From: Anaeramoeba ignava
Lineage: Eukaryota > Metamonada > Anaeramoebidae
Direction of reading: 5' to 3'
Length of the DNA: 64,000 nt
Assembly (NCBI GenBank): GCA_028826165.1
Contig: JAPDFW010000056.1
Location: forward strand, 1 to 64,000
Shown here: piece after piece, positions 20,166 to 29,850 of the stretch
Layout of the letters: every line of letters starts with the position of its first letter
How positions within the stretch are numbered: position 1 is the stretch's first letter
Made by a program: the position numbers and the translations under genes
The notes under the pieces: generated by a model
The model's input: only the letters and a program-made list of their open reading frames with translations
What the model was told of the DNA's origin: nothing
The model's database searches: none

Positions 20166-22700
20166 TCATTGATTTTTTTGTTCTTTTTCATCAAAATCCA
20201 AAACACGACAAATTTCAACATAAACTCCACATTTTTGAAGAATTGTAATCCAATATTTTTGAATATCTGAAAGACGATCATTTTGTGATTTAACTTCTAT
20301 CAAGCAAATATTCTCAAATTCCTGTTTCACGGAAGACCAAGAACAGAGATCAGGCATTCCCGAAGAATGGAGTTTAAAATCGATGGCGAAATAGCGTAAA
20401 ATTTTTGATAATCTCAAACCGCCGAGACAAGCAAGAATATCCAACAAAATGGAGAAGTCGAATTTTTCCCAAGAAACAGCAATACATGCTGTTCCGTAGT
20501 GAGATTCCCATTTGAGGGAGAAATATTGGTTGAGTTCTTGTGTGTTCATTTGGGAAATTTGGGCGAGTTTTTGGTCGATTTGGGTTTTGCGGTTTTTGTA
20601 AAAATCAGTTGTGAAGAGATCAAGAGGATAAGTTTGGTAAGGAGTTTGAAAAACGTCAGGAACTTGAGTTTCGTAGATTTCCTGCCAAAGAAGCACGACG
20701 AAGAGCATTTTCCACAATGATGTTTCTGTATGAACGCAATTTTCGTAGTATTTTTCCATGATGTAGTGTTCTAAGGCAAATTCTTCAACAGTGAGTATTT
20801 CATCAGGATTTGTTTCTGAGAAGTACAATCTTTTGGCGAATCTGGAAGTAGGTTTGGGGGAACGAAAGGGTTTTGCGTAGATGATTTTTTCTTTGGGGAG
20901 ATTGAACGAGAGTTGCAGTTGTTGTTCTTCTTGGTCGTCTTTTTCTTGTTTTTCGTCTTTTTTTCTTTTTGGACTTGATTGAACTCTTGTGAGTCTTCTT
21001 TCAATTTTGAATCGAAAAAGGTTGTTTAGGTATTTGTCGTTGAGTGCTTTTTGGCACCAAGTCTGAGCTTTTGCTTTTGATTTTAAGTGTGTGTTGAATA
21101 GGATTGTTATTCTGTCGAACCATTCGTTGCGAAGGGGATGGTTGAAGTTGAGAGAAAGCAAGAGTTTGAGGATTTGTTTTTCTTTTTTGGAGTTTCGTTT
21201 TTTTTGGAGGAATTCAGGGATTCCTTTTGTGAGTATTTTGATGTAGATCCAGAATTGGGAGAAGTTTTGCATGTATTGTGGGAGACTGATGAAGTTGTTG
21301 AGTTTCTGTTCATTATGAGCGAAATCTGAGATGAATGAGAGAGCTGTTTCGAAGATATCGAATGCTGATTGTTTGGACAGTTCTGATTCTTCGTAGAGAG
21401 CAGAATGGAATTGGAGGTAAATTTCTCTTGCTTGAATATAGTCGAGAAGGTCTTGTCTTGATTGGAAAAGAGGTGTTTTTTTGATGATTTTGTAGTTTGG
21501 GTATTTGGTTTCTTGAAGGGGAAAAAAGGAATTAGAATCAGAAGAAATCGAATTAGAAATCGAATTAGAATTAGAATTAGAAGAAGAAGAATAAAAGGAA
21601 AAAGAAGAAGTGTTATCATTTAGGAAGATGACAAAAAGAACTCTTTGGAAAATTTCTTTTTTGGAAGGGTCTAATTGGACAAAATCGCCGAAAACGGAGA
21701 GAAGGATATTTTTGGTGAGGATTGGCTGGCCAAAGAGAGTCATTTGGAATGATTTGTTTGATTGTTGTTTTTGGATTGAGTCGAGAATCATTTTTTTTAA
21801 ATTTTTTTTGTTTGAAGCGTTGAGTTTTGAGGGAGATAATTTTGGGGAGGAGATGGCAGATTTTTGGATTACTTCGATGAGGTCTTTTTTTTTGAGGTAT
21901 TGGCACATTTGTTCTGAGGAGATATTTGATTTGTTTTTGTTATCAAGAAAGAGTTTTTGGGTTTTCAAGTTTTGGAGTATTGATTTGAGTGGAGTTGAAG
22001 AATCAATTTCTTGGGAATATCTTTGTTGGATTTCTGAGAATCTGAAAAGAAGGTTTTTTCTAGCGAAGAGTCTTAGATAGATTTTTTTTTCATTTAAGGA
22101 AGTATTTTGGATGAAATTTTTGATAATTTGGAGTTCGTTTTGGTTGAAATAGATTGTGTTTGCAAAGGAGTCTTTTTCTAGAACAATTTGCAAGCAATCC
22201 AAGAAATGGGAGACGAAGAAGGGCAATGATTTTTGATTTTCATTTTCATTTTGATTATTTTCATTATTTTCATTATTTTCATTTTCATTATTTTCATTAT
22301 TTTCATTTTGATTATTTTCATTATTTTCATTTTGATTTGTTTGAGAAATATTCATAAAATATTCTTCTGTTTGTGAATTTTGATTTGTTTGTGAATTATT
22401 CATATAATCTTCATTTGTTTTTAAATCATTTGTTTGTGAATTATTCATATAATCTTCATTTGTTTGTGAATTTTGATTTGTTTGTGAAATATTCATAAAA
22501 TCTTCATTTGTTTGTGAATTTTGATTTGTTTGTGAAATATTCATAAAATCTTCTTCTGTTTTTGAATTTGTTTTTGAATTTGTTTTTAAATTTGTTTTTA
22601 AATTTGTTTGTGTTTTTGAATTTGTTTTTAAATTTGTTTGTGAATTTGTTTCTAAATTTGTTTGTGATTCTAAATTTGTCTTGCTTTCAATATTATCCAT
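20166..22700 (-). CDS. FAN1: Fanconi-associated nuclease 1 homologue (structure-specific nuclease)
   Basis: Single-exon ORF of 844 aa. FAN1 nucleases cut flaps and interstrand-crosslink intermediates in nuclear DNA repair. The C-terminus is a VRR_NUC domain with GMPDL (Asp about residue 784) and EVK (Glu 802, Lys 804), followed by the NDRLSDIQKYWI helix, which together form the PD-(D/E)xK metal site. Upstream, IYLRLFARKNLLFRFSEI and the following ~40 residues match the winged-helix/SAP-like DNA-binding part, and HYGTACIAVSWEKFDF begins the region leading into the nuclease. The first ~150 residues are low-complexity N/Q/T/E repeats built on SQTNEDFMN. No Cys/His UBZ finger is visible. EFR3 lies 69 nt upstream on the same strand, and the stop is TGA. 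Confidence 0.92.
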   Translation of the reverse strand: MDNIESKTNLESQTNLETNSQTNLKTNSKTQTNLKTNLKTNSKTNSKTEEDFMNISQTNQNSQTNEDFMNISQTNQNSQTNEDYMNNSQTNDLKTNEDYMNNSQTNQNSQTEEYFMNISQTNQNENNENNQNENNENNENENNENNENNQNENENQKSLPFFVSHFLDCLQIVLEKDSFANTIYFNQNELQIIKNFIQNTSLNEKKIYLRLFARKNLLFRFSEIQQRYSQEIDSSTPLKSILQNLKTQKLFLDNKNKSNISSEQMCQYLKKKDLIEVIQKSAISSPKLSPSKLNASNKKNLKKMILDSIQKQQSNKSFQMTLFGQPILTKNILLSVFGDFVQLDPSKKEIFQRVLFVIFLNDNTSSFSFYSSSSNSNSNSISNSISSDSNSFFPLQETKYPNYKIIKKTPLFQSRQDLLDYIQAREIYLQFHSALYEESELSKQSAFDIFETALSFISDFAHNEQKLNNFISLPQYMQNFSQFWIYIKILTKGIPEFLQKKRNSKKEKQILKLLLSLNFNHPLRNEWFDRITILFNTHLKSKAKAQTWCQKALNDKYLNNLFRFKIERRLTRVQSSPKRKKDEKQEKDDQEEQQLQLSFNLPKEKIIYAKPFRSPKPTSRFAKRLYFSETNPDEILTVEEFALEHYIMEKYYENCVHTETSLWKMLFVVLLWQEIYETQVPDVFQTPYQTYPLDLFTTDFYKNRKTQIDQKLAQISQMNTQELNQYFSLKWESHYGTACIAVSWEKFDFSILLDILACLGGLRLSKILRYFAIDFKLHSSGMPDLCSWSSVKQEFENICLIEVKSQNDRLSDIQKYWITILQKCGVYVEICRVLDFDEKEQKNQ

Positions 22701-22710
22701 TTTATAAAAA

Positions 22711-22739
22711 GAAAAAAAATGAAAAAAAAAAATGAAAAA
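22711..22739 (-). promoter_or_regulatory. Candidate core promoter of FAN1
   Basis: On the sense strand this contains TTTTTCATTTTTTTTTTTCA followed by TTTTTTTTC, ending 10 nt before the ATG. It is one of the recurrent paired TCATTTTT elements. Confidence 0.5.
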
Positions 22740-22769
22740 TTAAATTTTTTTTATATTTTTTTTTCTTCA

Positions 22770-25700
22770 TTAAATTTCAAAATCAGAAATAAATTTGGTT
22801 TCGTTCAATTTGGAAGAAAAAGATTTTGTTGAGGAAAAAAGAAGAGAATTTAGTTTACTTGATTTCTTATCAGAATTTGATTTCCATAAAAAATCAACCA
22901 ATTCATTATAATTTTTATTTTGAGAATTTGGAGTTAATTCAAAAGAATTATCAAGAAGTTTTTGGTCGCCAACTTCCATGAGTTCCTTTAGTTTTGAGGA
23001 AGTAAATTGAGTTTTCTGGGTTTTCATTTCAATTTCGTATTCGCTTTCATTGAAAGATAAATAGTCATCTTCTGAAGATAAACTTGAATCTGTAAGTTTG
23101 ATATTTGATTTTTTGGAAGGTTTTAGTTTTAAGGAAAATGGTTTCTCAGAAAGACTTGAGACGTTTTCAAGTTGTATATCTTTAGTGGAAGAACGAGAAG
23201 ATTGATAAAACGAAATGGGTTGTATTTCTGAGCGGAATTGTTGAGAGATGAAAGATAGGATTTTCTCGTTGTTGTTGTTGAATAGATTGGATTCTTTTAT
23301 AATTTGGATGATCTTGATTTTATCAAGTTTGATTTGGGAAAATTCAGGAATGTGAATTTTGGATATTTCTTTATTGTTGTTGTTGTTGTTATTGTTGTTT
23401 TTTGTGTATTTTGCACATTGAATCTTGATTCCGTTTGTGAGAATAATTTGGAGCGATGGATCAATAATGTTCCATGATTCAATGCCTCCAATTGTGGATA
23501 AAATGTATTGACTAAGCGAGAGTAGGTTGAATTTATAGGAGATTAGAAGGAGATGGCCGATTATCACGGTCATGATGCAATATATATTTGTTGGTGTGAT
23601 TCTTTTTTGAGATAAACGAGTTGATATTTTTTCTTGAAGTGAAAAAAATAAAGGGAAAATTCTTTTGAAATGTTTTTTGGGAAATTCGTTTAGGAAATAT
23701 CCAAGTGTTTTGAATAATGCTTTGTAGTTAATTGGGGTGTTTGAATCGAGAAGCAGCTGGTGGTGTATTGATCTGAGGATTGTTTCATAGTATTTGTGGA
23801 TAAAAGTGTGATAGAAATCCCAGAAGGCGAGATGGGAATCTGATTGGAAATCGTTTTGGAATGAATCAAATCCGTTTTGGGGAAGGGTGTCTTGATCCTC
23901 TGTGATGTTCTCGAGCATTTCGCCGATATCATTCTCCTTTTCAGGATTGGTGTTTTTGAGGATTTGTTTTGGAGATTTTATTGATTTTTGCGAATCAATA
24001 AGGTTTTCTTTTTGATTTTCTGTAGATTCGTAATGGGATTGATTAATTATTGGTAATTGGGATTTTTCCCAAAAATTTGTAGCTTTGGATTCTGTGTCGT
24101 TGGTGAGATGCTCATGTGGTTTGTTTGTTGGGGATGGATGACTTTGGCGATCAAACATTTTGTGGAAGATGAATTGAACCATGACTCGAGTTGTTGGGTT
24201 TGAGGAAAGAGAAAGGTTGATGAAAGGCTCGAGCTTGTAGGTTTTTTTGATTGGAAGATGAGCGTAGAATTGCGCGCAATAAAAACAGCATTTCAGAAGA
24301 AGATGTTGTGAATTGGGAGAGTTTTTTGGATTGAGTTTTGAGGTGAGGAATTTGAAACTATTAAATTTATGAGAAGGATTTTCAAGTTTGAGAGAGAATT
24401 TTTTAATTGCAATCAAGGCACTTTTTTGGATGCATTCAAAAGGATGAAGAATAGCAGAATTTGTAGTTGATTTTTTTGATAAAAGATGTTTTGAAGATAG
24501 ACGGATTTCTGAGTTTGTTTCTGGTTGAGAATTTGCGGAATCAGAAAAGGAATCTGAAGTTCTTGATGGGTCATCAATCTCCAACGAATCCTGGAGAGCA
24601 AGTTGATGGTCTTGTTTGCCTTGATTTTGAGTTTTTTGCTGAACAAAGCATTCAACAAGATCCGAAATTATTTGAACTGAGTTTGAATAGAGTGTTGAGG
24701 AAGTATCAAGAACGGCAAAAGCTGCATCGATCACAAGAAGCATTCCAAGTCTCTCTGAGTTGTTTTCTTGCTTTTTCATGCGCTGTAGAAGGGAGTAGGT
24801 TATTGTGTCAAGGAACTCTTGGTGGGTTGAAATGATTGTGTTGATGCAATTCAAAATAAAACTGACATTGTTCCATTTTGAGAATGTATCGAAAAACTCA
24901 AACATTGGTTTGATCAAAGAGAAGATTGAAATGTGGTTCAGATGAGCCGAGATTTTGGAGAGGATGTCTGCTGCAAGATCGCTCATTGCAGTGGGGTCTT
25001 CTTTAGGAATAACTGCTTGAAAAGTGCCGTAATTTTTATTCAAAAGTGGATCAGAAATTTGGATTTGGATTTCGTCTTGTGAATCTTCGTGGTTTGCAGT
25101 GTTTTCCAAATACTCCACTTTGGGAGCTTGTTGCAAGAGATTGTCGGGATATTCTTCGTTGTCTGAGTACTGGAAAAACCTGTGTTCGAACTCTGAATCG
25201 AATGACTCCAAGTCGTCCAGATCGTGTTTGTCTCTTTTTAATGAAAGTGAAAGATAGATGTTTTGATCCAAATCGTTGCCTTGTTTCTCTGATGAGATGA
25301 AGGCAATAATTGGCGGGATTGCCTGCTCAAGGAATTTCTGTGATTCGATGAAAGTTTCGATTTGCGAAATGGAAAAAAGTGACTGGAATCCAATCAATCC
25401 ATAATAAGAAGCAACATCTTGATTTTTTTGAGGGAAAAATTTTAATTGTTTTGAATCTTCGAATCCATAACAAGGAAGACACATCCGCGCAAAGTATTTT
25501 GCAAATGATTCGAATTTGAATGTGAAATTAATATCGTTTCCAAGTGAAGAAGCCAACATTGTGTATGTTTTGACTGCTCGACAATTAAGCACTATATTTG
25601 AATGTTTGAGCAATAATTCAACGGCTGTCATCGTGTGGTTCCCAAATAAAAGCACGTTGTTATTGCATGCTGTTATTAATTCGTCGTATATTCTCATCCC

Positions 25701-25925
25701 GATCATCACATAATTGATTTGGTTTTTTTTCAAATAGAACTTTGTTTTCTTCACTAAAAATTTACTTATTGAAACTAATTTTTTTGTGTTATTTTTTGCA
25801 TAAGCGAGAAATTTTTGTGCATTTTCGCTTTGATAATTTTGAGTTTCAAGTTTTGGATAAATTGAGTTTATTAATCTTCTATATTTTTTTAAACTTCTTG
25901 ATTTACAACATCCACAACAATTCAT
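22770..25925 (-). CDS. EFR3: EFR3-type plasma-membrane anchor of the PI4-kinase complex
   Basis: Single-exon ORF of 1051 aa. It opens with MNCCGCCKS. Cys3, 4, 6 and 7 match the palmitoylated N-terminal cysteine motif of EFR3/Stmb proteins, which tether the TTC7-FAM126-PI4KA complex to the plasma membrane. The next ~200 residues (YRRLINSIYPKL..., YVMIGMRIYDELITACNN, ...FESFAKYFARMC) follow the conserved EFR3 helical-repeat N-terminal region. The remainder is mostly helical segments interrupted by Ser/Asn/Glu-rich linkers and one Asn homopolymer near residue 850. The C-terminus is serine-rich. No introns are needed. FAN1 follows in tandem, and the COPI-associated gene ends 152 nt upstream. Confidence 0.88.
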   Translation of the reverse strand: MNCCGCCKSRSLKKYRRLINSIYPKLETQNYQSENAQKFLAYAKNNTKKLVSISKFLVKKTKFYLKKNQINYVMIGMRIYDELITACNNNVLLFGNHTMTAVELLLKHSNIVLNCRAVKTYTMLASSLGNDINFTFKFESFAKYFARMCLPCYGFEDSKQLKFFPQKNQDVASYYGLIGFQSLFSISQIETFIESQKFLEQAIPPIIAFISSEKQGNDLDQNIYLSLSLKRDKHDLDDLESFDSEFEHRFFQYSDNEEYPDNLLQQAPKVEYLENTANHEDSQDEIQIQISDPLLNKNYGTFQAVIPKEDPTAMSDLAADILSKISAHLNHISIFSLIKPMFEFFDTFSKWNNVSFILNCINTIISTHQEFLDTITYSLLQRMKKQENNSERLGMLLVIDAAFAVLDTSSTLYSNSVQIISDLVECFVQQKTQNQGKQDHQLALQDSLEIDDPSRTSDSFSDSANSQPETNSEIRLSSKHLLSKKSTTNSAILHPFECIQKSALIAIKKFSLKLENPSHKFNSFKFLTSKLNPKNSPNSQHLLLKCCFYCAQFYAHLPIKKTYKLEPFINLSLSSNPTTRVMVQFIFHKMFDRQSHPSPTNKPHEHLTNDTESKATNFWEKSQLPIINQSHYESTENQKENLIDSQKSIKSPKQILKNTNPEKENDIGEMLENITEDQDTLPQNGFDSFQNDFQSDSHLAFWDFYHTFIHKYYETILRSIHHQLLLDSNTPINYKALFKTLGYFLNEFPKKHFKRIFPLFFSLQEKISTRLSQKRITPTNIYCIMTVIIGHLLLISYKFNLLSLSQYILSTIGGIESWNIIDPSLQIILTNGIKIQCAKYTKNNNNNNNNNKEISKIHIPEFSQIKLDKIKIIQIIKESNLFNNNNEKILSFISQQFRSEIQPISFYQSSRSSTKDIQLENVSSLSEKPFSLKLKPSKKSNIKLTDSSLSSEDDYLSFNESEYEIEMKTQKTQFTSSKLKELMEVGDQKLLDNSFELTPNSQNKNYNELVDFLWKSNSDKKSSKLNSLLFSSTKSFSSKLNETKFISDFEI

Positions 25926-25946
25926 TTAACAAAACAAAACAAAACA

Positions 25947-26003
25947 AAATGAAAAGAAAATGAAAATGAAAAAAATGAAAATTTAAAAAATGAAAAAAAT
26001 AAT
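25947..26003 (-). promoter_or_regulatory. Candidate core promoter of EFR3
   Basis: Four or five TCATTTT-type elements in a T-rich sense strand (for example TTTTTTCATTTTCATTTTC), 20-75 nt before the ATG at 25925. Confidence 0.45.
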
Positions 26004-26077
26004 TTTTTTTTTATTTTCTTTTCTTTTCTTGATCAATTCCAATTTTTTTTTTTTTTAATTAATTAATTTTTAATTTT

Positions 26078-29063
26078 TTAATTTTTTGAATCAGAATCAC
26101 TATCTGAACTTGTTGATGAAGTTGTTGTTGTTGTTTCTTTTTCATCTTTATTTTGTTGATCTTCTTTATTTTCTTCTTGGTTTTTTGGTTGGATTGTTTG
26201 ATTTTCTTCTTTGTTATCTTGATCAGCAACTGCTGTTGTATAAACTGCTTTTCTTGAATAAGTTGTTGATAATAAATCTGATTCGATTCCCTTTCTTTCA
26301 TCTTGGAGGATAGTCATTCCAAGGATTAATATTGCCAATCCATAAATGCAAGTTAATATTCCACTTTTTTTTTTAAATTTTAATTTTAATTTTGATTTTA
26401 ATTTTAATTTTAATTTTAATTTTTAATTTTAAATTTAATTTTATTTTTAATTTTAATTTTATTTTTGATTTTAATTTTAATTTTAATTTTAATTTTAATT
26501 TTAATTTTAATTTTGATTTTGATTTCAATTTTAATTTTAATTTTAATTTTAATTTTAATTTTAATTTTTAATTTTAATTTTTAATTTTAATTTTAATTTT
26601 TTATAAAATAATTTTAATTTTAATTTTAAATTTGATTTTGATTTTTAAATTTAATTTTAATTTTATATTTAATTTTAATTTTAATTTTAATTTTAAATTT
26701 TAATTTTTTTAATTTTAATTTTAATTTTTGATTTTAATTTTGATTTTAAATTTAATTTTATTTTTAATTTTATTTTTAATTTTAATTTTAATTTTAATTT
26801 TAATTTTAATTTTAATTTTGATTTTATAAATGAATTTTTAATTTTAATTTTAATTTTAATTTTAATTTTAATTTTAATTTTAATTTTGATTTTAATTTTA
26901 ATTTTAATTTTAATTTTAATTTTTAATTTTAATTATAATTTTAATTTTAATTTTAATTTTGATTTTTAATTATAATTTTGATTTTTAATTTTAATTTTAA
27001 TTTTAATTTTAATTTTAATTTTAATTTTAATTTTAATTTTAATTTTAATTTTAATTTTTAATTTTTTAATTATAATTTTAATTTGAATTTTAAATTTTAA
27101 TTTTAATTTTAATTTTTAATTTTTAATTTTAATTTTTAATTTTAATTTTAATTTTATTTTTATTTTTAATTTTATTTTTAATTTTAATTTTAATTTTGAT
27201 TTTAATTTTTAATTTTAATTTTAATTTTAATTTTAATTCAATTTTGATTTTGATTTCAATTTTAATTTTGATTTTAATTTTAATTTTAATTTTGATTTTA
27301 ATTTTAATTTTATTTTTAATTTTAGTTTTAATTTTGATTTTAATTTTAATTTTAATTTTAATTTTAATTTTAATTTTAATTTTAATTTTAATTTTAATTT
27401 TGATTTCAAGCCAATTTGAGTTTAGTTTACACAATTAAAAGATAAGTATGATTTTGTCCACAAGCAACACCTAAAATAAAATTATAAATAAAATTATAAA
27501 TAAAATTATAAATAAAATTATAAATTAAATTATAAATTAAATTATAAATAAAATTATAAATAAAATTATAAATAAAATTATAAATAAAATTATAAATTAA
27601 ATTATAAATAAAATTATAAATAAAATTATAAATAAAATTATAAATAAAATTATAAATAAAATTATAAATTAAATTATAAAACTCACGGGAATTATAAATA
27701 AAATTATAAATAAAATTATAAAATTAAATTATAAATAAAATTATAAATAAAAAATTAAATTATAAATTATAAATAAAAATATAAATTAAATTATAAATTA
27801 AATATATAAATAAAATTATAAATAAATTATAAATAAAATTATAAATATTCTACAAATTATAAATAAAATTATAAATTATAAATAAAATTATAAATAAAAT
27901 TATAAATAAAATTATAAATAAAATTAAAAATAAAATTATAAATAAAATTATAAATAAAATTATAAATAAAATTATAAATAAAATTATAAAATAAATTATA
28001 AATTAAATTATAAATAAAATTATAAATAAAAATTATTATAAATAAAATTATAAATAAAATTATAAATAAAATTATAAAATAAATTATAAAATTAAATTAT
28101 AAATTAAAATTATAAATAAAATTATAAATTATAAATAAATAAATTAAATTATAAATTAAATTATAAATAAATAAAAAATATTAAAATAAAATTATAAATT
28201 AAAAATAAAAATAAAATTAAAAATAAAATTATAAATAAATTATAAATATAAATAAAATTATAAATTAAAATTATAAATTAAATTATAAATAAAATTAAAA
28301 ATAAAATAAAATTATAAATAAAATTATAAAATAAAAATTATAAATAAAATTATAAATAAAATTATAAATAAAATTATAAAATAAAATTATAAATAAAATT
28401 ATAAATAAAATTTAAATTAAATTATAAATAAAATTATAAATAAAATTATAAAAATAAAATTATAAAAAATAAAATTATAAATAAAATATAAATTAAATTA
28501 TAAATTAAATTATAAATTAAATTATAAATAAAATTATAAATTAAATTATAAATAAAATTATAAATTAAATTATAAATAAATTATAAATAAAATTATAAAT
28601 TAAATTATAAATAAAATTATAAATTAAATTATAAATAAAATTATAAATTAAATTATAAATTAAATTATAAATTAAATTATAAATAAAAATTTACCAAAAC
28701 TCCCTAATAAAATAGAAAGAAAACCTCTTCCAGTATAACCTTTAGCAAAACCTAATTTTTGGAAAAAGAAAGGAAATTCCATAAATTCAGCAACTGCAAT
28801 TACAATAGAAAAAAATCTATTTAAACATTTTATATTAAATTTAAAAATTAGGAATTGAAAGGATTTGGTTCAAAAATATAGAAAGAAATAAATTAAAAAA
28901 AATTTAAATTAATTTACAAAGCGTTAAAAGTAAGATAAAATTCATCTACTTTAAATGAACCTCCAGTTGATTTTGCAATTCCAATAAATCCACATAAAAA
29001 CATTGCAGTACTTACAATTCCTGATAAAACTTTTAATAGAAAAACTAAATGTGGAGTGCCCAT
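26078..29063 (-). CDS. COPI-associated-type four-span membrane protein
   Basis: Four exons: 28918-29063, 28695-28816, 27431-27470 and 26078-26363. Junction phases (2, 1, 2) all close, giving 197 aa. The N-terminal part has four hydrophobic segments: LVFLLKVLSGIVSTAMFL; LFFSIVIAVAEFMEF; GFLSILLGSFGVACG; YLLIVGILTCIYGLAILILG. The motif EFMEFPFFFQKLGFAKGYTGRG between spans is what suggests the COPI-associated/Tvp15-like Golgi family (late Golgi vesicle proteins). The family call is from recall, not a search. The cytosolic tail is acidic, rich in Thr and (Ser-Asp) at the end. Introns 2 and 3 are 1,224 and 1,067 nt and consist almost wholly of two different repeats. Exon 3 is only 40 nt. Confidence 0.75.
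26372..27415. repeat. (TTTTAA)n hexamer array in intron 3 of the COPI-associated gene
   Basis: About 170 copies of TTTTAA with drift (TTTTGA, TTTAAA) and occasional slips. It fills almost all of the 1,067-nt intron. Ile-Lys or Phe-Asn ORFs on both strands are artefacts. Confidence 0.92.
27476..28688. repeat. 12-bp minisatellite (AAATTATAAATA) in intron 2
   Basis: About 100 copies of AAATTATAAATA, with AAATTATAAATT variants and small slips, occupy nearly the whole intron between the 40-nt exon 3 and exon 2. Confidence 0.92.
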
Positions 29064-29129
29064 TTTAAATTATTATTATTTTTGTTTGTTGTTGTTTAAA
29101 AAGAAAATAAGAAAGAAAGAGAAGAAAAA

Positions 29130-29153
29130 TAATGAAAAAAAAAATGAAAAAAA
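29130..29153 (-). promoter_or_regulatory. Candidate core promoter of the COPI-associated gene
   Basis: On the sense strand this reads TTTTCATTTTTTTTTTCATT, about 70-90 nt before the ATG at 29063, in the 304-nt gap after eL39. Confidence 0.45.
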
Positions 29154-29367
29154 AAAAATTTTTTTATTTTAATTATTTTTGTTGTTTTTGTTTATTGAAT
29201 TTTGATTGAAAAATTTGTAAAAAAAAAAAGGAATTGATTTGGAAATTTAAATTTAAAATGAAATTGAAATTATATTGGAGTTAGAATTATTGGGAAATCT
29301 AAAATTAAAAGGAAAAAGTTTTGGTTTTTTTTAAAAAAAGAAGTAATAGAATTCAAATATCAAGTGT

Positions 29368-29714
29368 TTAAAAGCCAAGTTTTGTTCGTCTCCAATTTCT
29401 TTTCTTTTTGTTATATCTAAATTTATTTTATTTAATTTAATTTTATAATTTAAAATTTAATTTATTTTAATTTAATTTATTTTACCTGACTTTATTCTCT
29501 TTTTTTAATCTAACCCAATATGGAACATTTCTGTTTTGTTTCATTTTTTTACCAAGTTTTTGTTTTATTTTAAAAGTTTTATGTGATGGCTAAATTAAAA
29601 AAAAATTAAATTAAAATTTTAAAATTAAAAAAAAAGAAAAAAAAATTTTTTAATATATTTTTTGTATTAATTTTATATTTATTTTATAATTATAAAATAT
29701 TTAATAAATACCAT
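29368..29714 (-). CDS. RPL39: 60S ribosomal protein eL39
   Basis: Three exons: 29712-29714, 29486-29589 and 29368-29416, giving 51 aa, exactly the usual eL39 length. Exon 1 is only the ATG, followed at once by the donor GTATTT. Exon 2 begins CCA TCA CAT ([20 protein letters not shown], then [10 protein letters not shown]), and exon 3 gives [15 protein letters not shown] with a TAA stop. These are the family's hallmark N-terminal SHKTF, central W-x-R and C-terminal WRRTKLG. The protein lines the exit tunnel of the large subunit. The introns are 122 nt and 69 nt, short compared with neighbouring genes. The gene was missed by a simple ORF search because of its small exons. Confidence 0.93.
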
Positions 29715-29732
29715 CTAAATAATAACAAAAAA

Positions 29733-29780
29733 GAAAAATGAAAAAAATGAAAAAATAAAAAAATGAAAAAAAAAAAGTTT
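29733..29780 (-). promoter_or_regulatory. Candidate core promoter of eL39
   Basis: Three TCATTTTT elements on the sense strand (29738, 29747 and 29763 region), 20-65 nt before the ATG. The whole gap to the desulfhydrase stop codon is 136 nt, so the promoter must be compact. Confidence 0.5.
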
Positions 29781-29850
29781 TTTTTTATTTAATTAAAAAA
29801 AGGAGAAAAAATTAAAAATAAAAAATTTTCTCCTTTTCTTTCTTTTTTTT

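Noticed and set aside
21107-21619. Antisense and out-of-frame ORFs over FAN1 and EFR3
   Set aside because: Shadows of the large coding frames; no splice signals or motifs of their own.
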